In this document: positions 1 to 7,362 of the stretch, piece by piece
Position numbering within the stretch: the stretch's first letter is position 1
How the letters are laid out: every line of letters begins with the position of its first letter
Source: Bacillota bacterium
GTDB lineage: Bacteria > Bacillota > Clostridia > Lachnospirales > Lachnospiraceae
Length of the DNA stretch: 58,769 bases
Assembly: GCA_023435645.1 (NCBI GenBank)
Contig: JAEYRK010000032.1
Span: 1-58,769, forward strand
Direction: 5' to 3'
Made by a program: the position numbers and the translations under genes
Notes under the pieces: model-generated
What the model saw: only the letters and a program-made list of their open reading frames with translations
Databases searched by the model: none
What the model was told of the DNA's origin: nothing

Positions 1-65
1 TATCATAATAAGAAGATGTCCTATCATTTTCTTGATGATTATGATGAGAAGGGAGGAGCGGCAAA

Positions 66-827
66 ATGCTGAACCAGTTCTCAAGAACAGAATTACTATT
101 AGGCAAGGAAGCCATGGGAAGGCTTGGCGAAGCCAGGGTAGCAGTATTTGGCATCGGCGGAGTGGGTGGCTTTACGGTGGAAGCTCTGGCACGGAGTGGA
201 GTGGGTACCATTGATCTGATTGATGATGATAAGGTATGCCTGACCAACATTAACCGACAGCTTGTTGCCACTCGTAAGACAGTCGGACAGTATAAGGTCG
301 ATGTCATGAAGGAACGGATCTTGGAGATCAATCCCAAGGCGATTGTTAATACCCACCGTTGCTTCTTTACCGCCGAGACAGCGGATCAGTTTGACTTCTC
401 AGCCTATACCTATGTGGTGGATGCCATAGATACGGTATCTGCTAAGATAGAGCTGGTACTCCGTTCTCAGGCGGTCAATACTCCGATTATCAGCTGTATG
501 GGTGCAGGCAATAAGCTGGATCCTACCAGATTTGAAGTAACAGATCTATATAAAACCTCCGTTTGCCCACTGGCCAAGGTGATGAGAAAGGAGCTGAAGC
601 TCCGGGGCGTTAAGAAGCTAAAGGTAGTATACTCCCAGGAGCCAGCCAGAAAGCCCTTGGAGGATATGTCCGCCAGCTGTAGAAGCAATTGTATCTGCCC
701 TCCCGGTGCAGAGCGCAAATGTACGGCAAAACGTCAAATCCCCGGAAGTAATGCCTTCGTGCCCTCCGTAGCCGGACTGATAATTGCTGGTGAGGTGATT
801 AAGGACATTAGCGGAGTGCATTCATAA
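66..827 (+). CDS. tcdA: tRNA threonylcarbamoyladenosine dehydratase (TcdA/CsdL)
   Basis: A 253-residue protein of the E1/ThiF/MoeB superfamily. It has a glycine-rich nucleotide loop near residues 29-35 (GIGGVGG), the acidic stretch IDDDKV that follows it, and the NINRQL motif characteristic of E1-like adenylating enzymes. Family members dehydrate the t6A base at tRNA position 37 to its cyclic form with ATP in the cytoplasm. The C-terminal part has several cysteines (SCRSNCICPPGAERKC), as in the clostridial branch. The start is chosen because GGGAGG lies just upstream with good spacing. It stands alone and is followed by a strong terminator. Length fits the family. ThiF or MoeB are alternatives, but no sulfur-carrier genes are nearby. 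Confidence 0.88.
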   Translation: MLNQFSRTELLLGKEAMGRLGEARVAVFGIGGVGGFTVEALARSGVGTIDLIDDDKVCLTNINRQLVATRKTVGQYKVDVMKERILEINPKAIVNTHRCFFTAETADQFDFSAYTYVVDAIDTVSAKIELVLRSQAVNTPIISCMGAGNKLDPTRFEVTDLYKTSVCPLAKVMRKELKLRGVKKLKVVYSQEPARKPLEDMSASCRSNCICPPGAERKCTAKRQIPGSNAFVPSVAGLIIAGEVIKDISGVHS

Positions 828-868
828 CCCAACCGGAGAATCCATGATATTTTAGCATTAGCTCATCG

Positions 869-928
869 GATACCTCCCCTGAACATGCTTGTTTTAATCC
901 ATAGGCATTTTCGGGAGGTATCTTTTTT
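869..928 (+). terminator. Intrinsic terminator after tcdA
   Basis: A GATACCTCCC / GGGAGGTATC stem (869-878 with 913-922) is followed directly by six T. The long loop contains an inner ATGC/GCAT pairing. It closes the tcdA transcription unit. Confidence 0.85.
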
Positions 929-1048
929 ATGCTTGTTTTATCGAGGCAGTTGATGTATATTCATTAATAAAGTTTTATTGATGCCAGCAGGCAGTCACGA
1001 AGGAATACCGTTGTCCGGAGGTGCCGGGTTTGGCGGAAGGAGGTTACG

Positions 1049-1621
1049 ATGGGAAAGATACCCTCAAGGGAAGAGGCCTGGGAGCTTCTAACGGAGTATA
1101 ACAAGGAAGAATTTCATTTAAAGCATGCAAGGATCGTCGAAGGAACCATGAGGTATTTTGCAAGAGAATTAGGCTATGGAGAGGAAGAGGAATTCTGGGG
1201 CTTAGTAGGCTTGCTCCATGATCTGGATTTCGGCAGCTACCCCAATGAGCATTGTGTGAAATCCCAGGAGATTATGAGAGAACGGGGACTGGATGAGAGA
1301 ATCATAAGAGCTACGGCCAGCCATGGGTATGGGATCTGTGTGGACATCAAGCCGGAGCACCTGATGGAGAAGATTTTGTTTGCTGTAGACGAGCTGACCG
1401 GTCTGATCGGTGCCTGCGCCATAATGAGGCCCTCCAAGAGTACGATGGATTTGGAATTAAGCTCAGTGAAGAAGAAATTTAAGACACCGAAATTTGCCGC
1501 TGGCTGCTCCAGAGAGGTGATAGAACAGGGAGCTGATATGCTTGGGTGGGAATTGGACGAGCTTCTCCAGAGAACCATCCTAGCCCTAAGGACAGTAGAG
1601 CAGACCACAGGACTTGTATAA
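1049..1621 (+). CDS. HD-domain phosphohydrolase family protein
   Basis: A 190-residue cytoplasmic protein with the signature of metal-dependent HD hydrolases: an early His (HLKHARIV), the LLHDLD dyad near residues 55-58, downstream His residues, and a later Asp (AVDELTG). Many such proteins are annotated as HDIG-domain or uncharacterised HD hydrolases; substrates are usually nucleotides or other phosphoesters, and none can be named here. AAGGAGG sits just before the start. The gene is monocistronic. Immediately after its stop lies a degenerate 24-bp repeat tract (see repeat entry) that is open in a different frame, so the 3' end of the gene may have been remodelled. Confidence 0.8.
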   Translation: MGKIPSREEAWELLTEYNKEEFHLKHARIVEGTMRYFARELGYGEEEEFWGLVGLLHDLDFGSYPNEHCVKSQEIMRERGLDERIIRATASHGYGICVDIKPEHLMEKILFAVDELTGLIGACAIMRPSKSTMDLELSSVKKKFKTPKFAAGCSREVIEQGADMLGWELDELLQRTILALRTVEQTTGLV

Positions 1622-1630
1622 TGAGGCTCA

Positions 1631-1846
1631 GACTCAGATCTTTCCATGGACAGGCATAGACCTCTACGAGGACACGGACATTGATCTTTACATGGACACG
1701 GACATAGACCTCTCCGAGGATACAGGCACAGACATTTCCTTAGACAGGCACATACCTCTACGAGAACACGGGACACTGACCACTATATGAACACAGATAC
1801 TGACCTCTTTAAGGACACGAATACAGCCCTTTTGAGGATGAATGAC
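1631..1846. repeat. Degenerate 24-bp tandem repeat, about eight to nine units
   Basis: From about 1631 to 1846 a unit of the form AGACCTCTACGAGGACACGG plus ACAT recurs with boundaries near 1658, 1682, 1706, 1730, 1752, 1777, 1801 and 1825. Spacing is 24 bp, with 22- and 25-bp exceptions. Units have drifted strongly. In the plus frame in which 1659 starts a codon, the first units read as acidic octapeptides of the type DLYEDTDI until a stop near 1788. On the minus strand the same tract gives a Cys-rich reading with no ribosome site. It occupies most of the gap between the HD gene and the DUF554 gene. No function is claimed. Confidence 0.75.
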
Positions 1847-1905
1847 AAAATATAAGAAGGGGAGGAATACTGTCCTTTCGGTGAACGGAGGATAGCTTAA
1901 GCATT

Positions 1906-2637
1906 ATGGCCGGATTAGGGACATTGGGTAATATAATCGCTATTATCCTTGGATCAGCAATTGGATTATTATTAAAGGGAGGCTTGAAGAAGCGTTTCCA
2001 GGATACTATCATGAATGCGCTTGGTTTAGCCGTCATGTTTATAGGGATCAGCGGAGCACTGCAGGGAATCTTCATTGTAGAGGGTAACAGCCTTGACACG
2101 GGGAACATCATGCTCATGATCGTAGCTCTGGCAATCGGTGCCTTTGTAGGTGAGGCTATCGATATAGAGACAAGACTGGAGCATGCGGGGGAATGGCTGA
2201 AGAAGGCCCTGAAGGTAAAGGGCGAGAAGGGTCAGGGCTTTGTAGAAGGATTTGTCAATAGCTCCCTGCTATTTTGTATCGGTGCTATGGCCATTGTTGG
2301 CTCCCTTCAGGATGGACTCTCCCAGGACCCCTCGATGCTGCTGGCAAAAGGAATCATTGATGGCGTAGTGGCTATTTTCTTTGCCTCCACACTGGGAATC
2401 GGAGTATTTTTCTCAATTATTCCGGTAGGAATCTATCAGGGACTGATTACCTTCTCGTCAAGCGTTATCGAACCCTATTTAAGTGACCGCTTGATTGCGA
2501 ATATTTCCTTTATCGGGTCCATTCTGATTTTTGGAATTGGTATTAATATGATCTTTGGTAAGAAGATGAAATGCGGCAACCTGTTACCGGCAGTGTTGGT
2601 TCCGGTGGCTTATGAAATCATAAGAAGCTTCCTATAA
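1906..2637 (+). CDS. DUF554 family integral membrane protein
   Basis: A 243-residue very hydrophobic protein with about six to seven membrane segments. It starts GLGTLGNIIAIILGSAIGLLLKGGL and contains the GNSLDTGNIMLMIVALAIGAFVGE and FVNSSLLFCIGAMAIVGS stretches typical of DUF554 (YdfK-like) proteins. The family's function is not established; a transport role is often guessed. GGAGGA lies about 11 nt upstream of the ATG. It is not obviously co-transcribed with a partner. Length matches the family (about 230-250 residues). Confidence 0.82.
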   Translation: MAGLGTLGNIIAIILGSAIGLLLKGGLKKRFQDTIMNALGLAVMFIGISGALQGIFIVEGNSLDTGNIMLMIVALAIGAFVGEAIDIETRLEHAGEWLKKALKVKGEKGQGFVEGFVNSSLLFCIGAMAIVGSLQDGLSQDPSMLLAKGIIDGVVAIFFASTLGIGVFFSIIPVGIYQGLITFSSSVIEPYLSDRLIANISFIGSILIFGIGINMIFGKKMKCGNLLPAVLVPVAYEIIRSFL

Positions 2638-2848
2638 AGCAGGATGATTTCATCAGAATAACAAGCAAAAATGATAAACAAAAATAATAAAAAAAGTAAT
2701 AAATTAATAGAGAGGAAAGATTTCATAAAATGATAGTTCTATGGACTGTCGTATCATGAAACGAGCCCTATTAAGTAAAAGAAAATATTAGGATATCTCC
2801 AACTGAACCGTTCCTATCATAAGATAAGCAGTCAATAATTATTTTTAT

Positions 2849-2880
2849 AACTCCAACCAGATCCTATGGTTGGAGTTTTT
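2849..2880 (+). terminator. Intrinsic terminator downstream of DUF554 gene
   Basis: A perfect 10-bp stem AACTCCAACC / GGTTGGAGTT (2849-2858 with 2868-2877) with a 9-nt loop, ending in a T run. The preceding 200 nt (2640-2848) are AT-rich and show nothing recognisable. Confidence 0.85.
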
Positions 2881-2941
2881 GCATTTTACTATAAAGGGCC
2901 TTGCAAATATCTTAAATGATTATATTACGATAATCATCTAT

Positions 2942-2956
2942 ATGGAAACGGTTGCA
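2942..2956. promoter_or_regulatory. Putative catabolite-responsive element (cre)
   Basis: ATGGAAACGGTTGCA matches the published consensus WTGNAANCGNWNNCW at every defined position. It lies 11 bp upstream of the -35 box of the orphan lipoprotein gene. CcpA or another LacI/GalR-family regulator is the expected binder. That fits control of a sugar receptor, but no LacI-type regulator is encoded in the window. Confidence 0.6.
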
Positions 2957-2967
2957 ATACATCCTTC

Positions 2968-2995
2968 TTGATTAAGAAGCAAATAATGGTATAAT
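2968..2995 (+). promoter_or_regulatory. Sigma-A-type promoter of orphan lipoprotein gene
   Basis: TTGATT (2968-2973), a 16-bp spacer and a perfect TATAAT (2990-2995), about 65 nt upstream of the ATG at 3060. The TCTTGATTAAG string over the -35 also occurs in the promoter of the chemotaxis receptor gene at 5116. Confidence 0.65.
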
Positions 2996-3059
2996 TTAGG
3001 TGATCAGGAAATGAGTTTAGCGTGCTTTATCGAGATTATTTTGTTAAGGAGGTTCCACT

Positions 3060-4529
3060 ATGAAACGTTTGGCATCCATCTTCCTAAGTTGCCTACTCCT
3101 AATATCTATAACTTTAGCAGGATGTAACTCGGCGAGCAATATTCCTAATAACCCGGACATTACTCCATCGAAAGTCGCAGATATTCCACCAACAGAAGCC
3201 GCAGACATTACTCCAACAAAACCTGCAGAGGATACGAATAAAAATGTATCAGCGATAACAGAGGCTCCTAGGGATAACGTCATAAATGTTTTTAGTATGA
3301 CAGATGAGATACCTAGGATGATTATGAAGTATAAGGAGCTTCGTCCTGACTTCCCGTATGAAATCAAGATGTTCACTTTTGCTACCGTGGATGCTGATTT
3401 TCATACAATTCTTGACGAGTTTCTTGCTGACGGCGGTATATATACACCGGATATCTACACTGTTGAAAGTGCTAATGTGATGAAATACTCACAAGACGAT
3501 GCGGCTAAGTATGCATTACCTTATAAAGAACTTGGGATCGACGTTGATAACCTGGTAAAAGAGGCTGATATTGCCCAGTATGTCATTGATTTGGGGAAAA
3601 ATCCGGAGGGCGAAATTGTTGCACTTACTCATCAAGGGACCGGTGGTGCTTACATATATCGTCGTTCCATTGCCAAGGCTGTCTGGGGAACAGATGAACC
3701 TGAAGTAATCAAAGATAAAGTTGGTCCGGGCTGGGAGAAATTCTTCGAAGCAGCAGCAGACTTAAAAGCTAAGGGATATGGTATCGTATCTGGTGAGGGT
3801 GATATTTGGCACTCTATAGAAAATAGTGCTGAGATGCCATGGGTCGTTAACGGCAAACTCTATATAGATCCTAAGCGGGAGGCATTTCTTGACCTTGCGA
3901 AACAACTCAAAGACAAGGGATACAGCAATGATACACAAGACTGGACAGAGGATTGGTACGCTGATATAAAAGGTACCGGCAAGAAGCAAATCTTCGGTTT
4001 TTTCGGACCGTCATGGTTTGTAAACTATGTTATGAAAAATAACTGTGGTGGTGAAAAGATAGGTGAAGGAACGTATGGTGATTGGGCCGTATGTGAGCCT
4101 CCGGTAGGCTTCTTCTGGGGTGGTTCTTGGATTTATGTAAATAAAAATTCGAAGCATAAGGAGGCTATAGGCGATATCATTAAGTGGCTTACCCTTGATA
4201 GCTCCGAAACGGGTCTGCAGCATTATTGGGCTAATGGTATTTGGAATGGAGACGGTGGAGTATTGGAGGCTGTAGCCTCCGGTACTGTTATGAAGAACTC
4301 TATCGGCGAACTGGACTTCCTTGGTAACCAGAATATGTTCGATGTATTTGATAAAGCTGCTAAGCTCGCAAATGGTAATAATCAAACTCAGTACGACTCA
4401 TATATTTACACCTATTGGCGTGATCAAGTACGTGAGTATACTGCAGGTACTAAAACAAGAGAGCAGGCTATTGCGGATTTTAAACAGAAGGTAAAAGAGA
4501 ACCTTGATATTGTAAGCATGGTGCCATAG
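3060..4529 (+). CDS. Orphan family-1 extracellular solute-binding lipoprotein
   Basis: A 489-residue lipoprotein. A positively charged start and hydrophobic core lead to a lipobox LAGC with Cys22, then a Pro/Thr/Asp-rich linker (residues about 24-70) containing repeats of the DITPTK type. The mature part resembles family-1 carbohydrate-binding proteins of CUT1 importers (WVVNGKLYIDP, GPSWFVNYVMKNN, the C-terminal YWRDQVREYTAGTKTREQAI). No permease or ATPase gene is adjacent, so it may feed a distant importer or act as a chemoreceptor partner; an MCP gene lies downstream. Its last codons and stop fall inside sequence copied from that MCP gene (4518 onward), so the natural C-terminus was probably replaced. 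Substrate unknown. Confidence 0.85.
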   Translation: MKRLASIFLSCLLLISITLAGCNSASNIPNNPDITPSKVADIPPTEAADITPTKPAEDTNKNVSAITEAPRDNVINVFSMTDEIPRMIMKYKELRPDFPYEIKMFTFATVDADFHTILDEFLADGGIYTPDIYTVESANVMKYSQDDAAKYALPYKELGIDVDNLVKEADIAQYVIDLGKNPEGEIVALTHQGTGGAYIYRRSIAKAVWGTDEPEVIKDKVGPGWEKFFEAAADLKAKGYGIVSGEGDIWHSIENSAEMPWVVNGKLYIDPKREAFLDLAKQLKDKGYSNDTQDWTEDWYADIKGTGKKQIFGFFGPSWFVNYVMKNNCGGEKIGEGTYGDWAVCEPPVGFFWGGSWIYVNKNSKHKEAIGDIIKWLTLDSSETGLQHYWANGIWNGDGGVLEAVASGTVMKNSIGELDFLGNQNMFDVFDKAAKLANGNNQTQYDSYIYTYWRDQVREYTAGTKTREQAIADFKQKVKENLDIVSMVP

Positions 4530-4632
4530 TAGCTGCTATCAATGAAATATACCGAAAGAGCTGATCGACCGATTTAAGCTATAAAATATTAGAATATTAC
4601 AAAAGGAGCATACAGAGATTGATGCTCCTTTT
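4518..4632 (+). pseudogene. Relic of the 3' end of a chemotaxis-receptor gene with its terminator
   Basis: Positions 4518-4548 match 6641-6671 of the intact receptor gene at 30 of 31 bases. Positions 4554-4582 match 6882-6910 at 29 of 29. The 210 bp between are deleted. The match continues through the stop region into the hairpin 4601-4632 (AAAAGGAGCAT / ATGCTCCTTTT), equivalent to the terminator at 6929. The relic supplies the last three codons and the stop of the lipoprotein gene in a different frame, and its hairpin probably now terminates that gene. Confidence 0.85.
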
Positions 4633-4676
4633 GTAATATGTAAATATATATAATCTAATTTATAAAGCCTCTGGCA

Positions 4677-4856
4677 GTATGGAAATAGGCATAACTGGTG
4701 CAGAGGCTGCTACTATGTAGATACGGTAGGAAAGAATGCCAAGAAAATTCAGGAATATATTCAACAACAGTTGCAAGAAGATAAGCTGAATGATCAGATT
4801 ACGTTGAACAAATATTTTGCCCGTTTACGGGTGTGCCGGTAAAAAAGAGCAAATAA
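4677..4856 (+). pseudogene. C-terminal remnant of IS200/IS605-family TnpA transposase
   Basis: In the frame starting TAT at 4678, the translation contains YGNRHNWCRGCYYVDTVGKN and then an IQEYIQQQL helix, the hallmark C-terminus of Y1 (HUH) TnpA proteins. A frameshift near 4820 moves the closing PFTGVPVKKSK and its stop (4854-4856) to another frame. The catalytic HUH motif and the N-terminal half, including everything up to the residues before YGN, are missing, so it is dead. This is a mobile-element scar lying between the mcp relic and the intact mcp. Confidence 0.82.
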
Positions 4857-5075
4857 AAAGGATCCCAAGGGGATTGCTGATAAATAAATCCATAGGAAAA
4901 TCCCGAGGGGATAGCAAGGCTCAGATGGCTACAGAGAAAGCCCCTTAAGGGCTAGCCCGAGAATGAAGTGCTGCTGGCAGAACCTTCAGTGCGCCTTCCG
5001 GGCGCAAGCAGGTATCACCCCCTTATAGGGGGATACACAAACCACCGGCTAAGCCGGTGGTCATGATCATTTATT
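4857..5075 (+). ncRNA. Hairpin-rich right end of an IS200/IS605 element; possible omega-RNA/HEARO-like RNA
   Basis: This 200-nt tract holds no credible ORF. It folds into a series of GC-rich hairpins: two related ATCCC/GGGGAT stems (4862-4873 and 4900-4912), AGCCC/GGGCT (4939-4953), GCGCC/GGCGC (4991-5005), CCCCC/GGGGG (5018-5032) and a perfect 9-bp ACCACCGGC/GCCGGTGGT stem with a TAA loop (5041-5061). It sits directly after the TnpA remnant, where IS200/IS605 elements carry a subterminal right-end hairpin and where guide-type RNAs overlap the right end. No TnpB or IscB gene is present. Assignment as a guide-type RNA is inference; the hairpins are seen. Confidence 0.5.
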
Positions 5076-5109
5076 TTATACTTATAAAAGGCCTGGCATA
5101 TACTCGTGA

Positions 5110-5138
5110 TTGACATCTTGATTAAGTTAGGATACAAT
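5110..5138 (+). promoter_or_regulatory. Sigma-A promoter of the chemotaxis receptor gene
   Basis: TTGACA (5110-5115), a 17-bp spacer and TACAAT (5133-5138), 38 nt before the TTG start. This is close to consensus. It is not the sigma-28 type often seen for motility genes. Confidence 0.75.
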
Positions 5139-5175
5139 ATCCAATATACAATTACATACACAGGAGGAACTTGGC

Positions 5176-6912
5176 TTGAAAATTCTACAGAATAGAAAGG
5201 TAGCAACAAAGCTATGGGTTATGATTTCACCTGCAATTCTGGCACTTATCATTTTCTGCATACAGTCCGGTTATCAGCAAAACAAGATTTTAGAAGAGTC
5301 AAAGGATACCTTTTATGATGTCGTTGCCATGACCTCAAGCCTGATTTTGAATGCGGACAGGGACTTCTATCATGCAGCCTTGGTTGAGAAGGAAGTAATA
5401 CTTTCCAGAGATTCTATTAGCGAGGAGAAGCTAATTGAATTGATTTCAGTTTTTGATGAGAAGGCTGCCCTGGTATTGGATGATATGAACATGGCTTATA
5501 AAGGCCTGACGAATAAACCAGCACTTCTGAAGGAGTTTAAGCATCCGGAAGTTGGTTTAAGCTTTATCGAGATTTACGATAATTTTAGTATTCATTTTGC
5601 GTCCTGGAGGGCTGCCTACAATCTGGAAACCGGAATCGGGGACTTGGAAAGAAGAAATGCAGAGTTTAATAAAACAAGGCAGGATCTGAAATACATGAAC
5701 GAGCTGCTGGATGCTTATGGAATTCACATTACCAGTCAGATTAGAGCGTATGTGCAGAAGAATATCTGGCTGTTGAGCATCATAATCTGTGGTGTTACGA
5801 TCTATATCTCCTATCTGTCTATTTGTATCATTAGATATTTAAAAAAGAACATTAGAAATCTAACAACGGATATGAATTCCCTCTCCATCAATGATTTAAC
5901 CTTTACACCCCATACAGTGGACAGTAAGGATGAGCTTGGAACCTTATCAACTGCGGTGATCAGTATGATTCATTCTCTGAAGGATGTTTGTGAAAAGCTA
6001 GGTACCGCTGCAGCAAAGCTTGCTAGCGCTTCCTTAGAGATGAGATCCAGCTCAGAGAATATCAGTGTATCCATGAATGAGATAGCCAACACGATTGGAG
6101 ATATCGCTGAGGGAGCCGGAAGCCAGGCAGAGGATACCGAGCACCTGAGTGAGGAGATCACCAGATTAGGTGAGGTGGTTATACATAACTCCCAGAGTGC
6201 AGAAAATTTAATGCAGGTGAGCAGCAGAATAGAAACAGCAAGTCAAGAAGGACTAGAGGTGGTGGAGGAGCTAGATACTATCACAAGGAACAATCAGGAC
6301 TCCTTCCGATCCATCTTTGATATCATTCATATTACCAGCAGTAAGGCTGCACAAATAGGTGATGTCAGTAATTTGATTGCAGGGATCGCTAGTCAGACAA
6401 ATCTGCTGGCACTGAATGCTGCAATAGAAGCGGCCCGTGCCGGAGAAGCTGGAAGGGGCTTCGCAGTAGTTGCTGATGAGATAAGGATTCTTGCTGAGAA
6501 GTCCGCTGCTTCAACCAGAAGCATTGATGCCATGCTGGCAGAGCTACGCAGCTATATTCTGGAGGCTGATGCTAAGAGCCGGACTGTGAAGGAAGTGGTT
6601 AGCTTACAGACGGAAAAGGTTATCGATACGAAGAAGAAGTATGGTGCCATAGTAGCTGCAATCAATGAAATCAACCAAGAGATAGAGGTGCTGAATTCTG
6701 TCAGCAGAGAAGTAGAACAAAGCCGCTCTGTAGTCATGGATTATGCAACGAATCTTTCTGCCATCGCTCAGGAAAATGCAGCTGGAACAGAAGAAGCCTC
6801 TGCCACAGCGGAAGAAATTCTGGCAGGTATGATTACCATCAGTGGGGTCGGAGAAGAAGTAGACAAACTGGTACAGGAGCTGAAAGAGCTGATCGACCGA
6901 TTTAAGCTATAG
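5176..6912 (+). CDS. Methyl-accepting chemotaxis protein
   Basis: A 578-residue transmembrane chemoreceptor. TM1 lies near residues 13-30, followed by an extracytoplasmic helical ligand domain to about residue 190 (four-helix-bundle type). TM2 spans about 194-216, then a HAMP domain (about 217-270), then the long coiled-coil signalling domain. The hairpin tip has the highly conserved motif NAAIEAARAGEAGRGFAVVA, which contacts CheA and CheW. The start is TTG with AGGAGG 8 nt upstream. A strong promoter precedes and a terminator follows. No che genes are in the window. The 3' end has been copied upstream (4518-4632). The ligand is unknown; proximity to the sugar receptor suggests carbohydrate taxis, as an inference only. 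Confidence 0.92.
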   Translation: MKILQNRKVATKLWVMISPAILALIIFCIQSGYQQNKILEESKDTFYDVVAMTSSLILNADRDFYHAALVEKEVILSRDSISEEKLIELISVFDEKAALVLDDMNMAYKGLTNKPALLKEFKHPEVGLSFIEIYDNFSIHFASWRAAYNLETGIGDLERRNAEFNKTRQDLKYMNELLDAYGIHITSQIRAYVQKNIWLLSIIICGVTIYISYLSICIIRYLKKNIRNLTTDMNSLSINDLTFTPHTVDSKDELGTLSTAVISMIHSLKDVCEKLGTAAAKLASASLEMRSSSENISVSMNEIANTIGDIAEGAGSQAEDTEHLSEEITRLGEVVIHNSQSAENLMQVSSRIETASQEGLEVVEELDTITRNNQDSFRSIFDIIHITSSKAAQIGDVSNLIAGIASQTNLLALNAAIEAARAGEAGRGFAVVADEIRILAEKSAASTRSIDAMLAELRSYILEADAKSRTVKEVVSLQTEKVIDTKKKYGAIVAAINEINQEIEVLNSVSREVEQSRSVVMDYATNLSAIAQENAAGTEEASATAEEILAGMITISGVGEEVDKLVQELKELIDRFKL

Positions 6913-6928
6913 AATATTAGGATATTAT

Positions 6929-6961
6929 AAAAGGAGCATTCGGAGACAGGATGCTCCTTTT
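6929..6961 (+). terminator. Terminator after chemotaxis receptor gene
   Basis: AAAAGGAGCAT (6929-6939) pairs with ATGCTCCTTTT (6951-6961). It is the intact parent of the duplicated hairpin at 4601-4632. Confidence 0.85.
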
Positions 6962-6988
6962 AAAATATGTAAATATATGTAAAATTAA

Positions 6989-7017
6989 TTGACAAAGTAG
7001 TCCTTCTAATATACTGT
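6989..7017 (+). promoter_or_regulatory. Promoter upstream of small membrane protein
   Basis: Perfect TTGACA at 6989-6994 with TATACT (7010-7015, spacer 15) or TACTGT (7012-7017, spacer 17) as the -10. It shows that the short ORF at 7046 lies in its own transcript. Confidence 0.5.
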
Positions 7018-7045
7018 TAAAATATGTAAATTATTAACCGTATCT

Positions 7046-7294
7046 ATGGAGAGGCCTATGATATTAAAAAAAGGAATTCATTCGATGATACTGGTCGGAG
7101 TTCTGGGACTGCTACTTCCTCTTGGGTTCGACCTGAAGCCATCCTTAGGGATCTCTGTTGGCTTTGCTTTTGTATTTAGCTTATTGAAGCTGAATACTAG
7201 GCTTGTTCAGAATATGCCTGAGAACAGCCTAATCCACGACAAAAAACCGACATCTCCTCTGGAGGATTCTGTTAATATTTATACAATAATCTGA
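7046..7294 (+). CDS. Small hydrophobic protein, unknown function
   Basis: An ORF of up to 82 residues, with two closely spaced hydrophobic segments (LVGVLGLLLPLGF and ISVGFAFVFSLL) and a polar tail. No family is recognised. The first ATG has no ribosome site; ATG at 7084 has AAAGGA 9 nt upstream and may be the true start, giving 69 residues that begin directly in the first membrane segment. A near-consensus promoter lies upstream. The ORF ends 11 bp before the promoter of the citrate synthase gene. It may be a real small membrane protein, but could be a chance ORF. Confidence 0.42.
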   Translation: MERPMILKKGIHSMILVGVLGLLLPLGFDLKPSLGISVGFAFVFSLLKLNTRLVQNMPENSLIHDKKPTSPLEDSVNIYTII

Positions 7295-7304
7295 AAATTT
7301 ATTA

Positions 7305-7333
7305 TTGACAATACAAGTATTATTGTATACAAT
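7305..7333 (+). promoter_or_regulatory. Promoter with overlapping palindromic operator (likely GntR/FCD target)
   Basis: TTGACA (7305-7310), a 17-bp spacer and TACAAT (7328-7333). The -10 box is the right half of a perfect 12-bp palindrome ATTGTATACAAT (7322-7333). FCD-subfamily GntR regulators commonly bind TNGTATACNA-type sites, and such a regulator is encoded at 10370 in the same cluster. A second flanking inverted repeat ACAATA/TATTGT (7309-7314 with 7320-7325) and an ATACAAT half-site near 7281 extend the symmetry. Binding here would block RNA polymerase. Confidence 0.65.
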
Positions 7334-7362
7334 AAAACAAATTTTATTTCAGAGGATGGAGA

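Noticed and set aside
1237..1776. Long minus-strand ORF with a Cys-rich repetitive N-terminus
   Set aside because: It is antisense to the HD gene for most of its length, has no ribosome site, and its repeats are the reverse reading of the 24-bp tandem tract.
5041..5061. Intrinsic terminator at the 9-bp ACCACCGGC stem
   Set aside because: No T run follows, and its position at the end of a transposase remnant fits an element-end hairpin better.
7322..7333. Mobile-element inverted repeat at ATTGTATACAAT
   Set aside because: A single short palindrome centred on the -10 box, with a GntR gene in the same cluster, is better explained as an operator.
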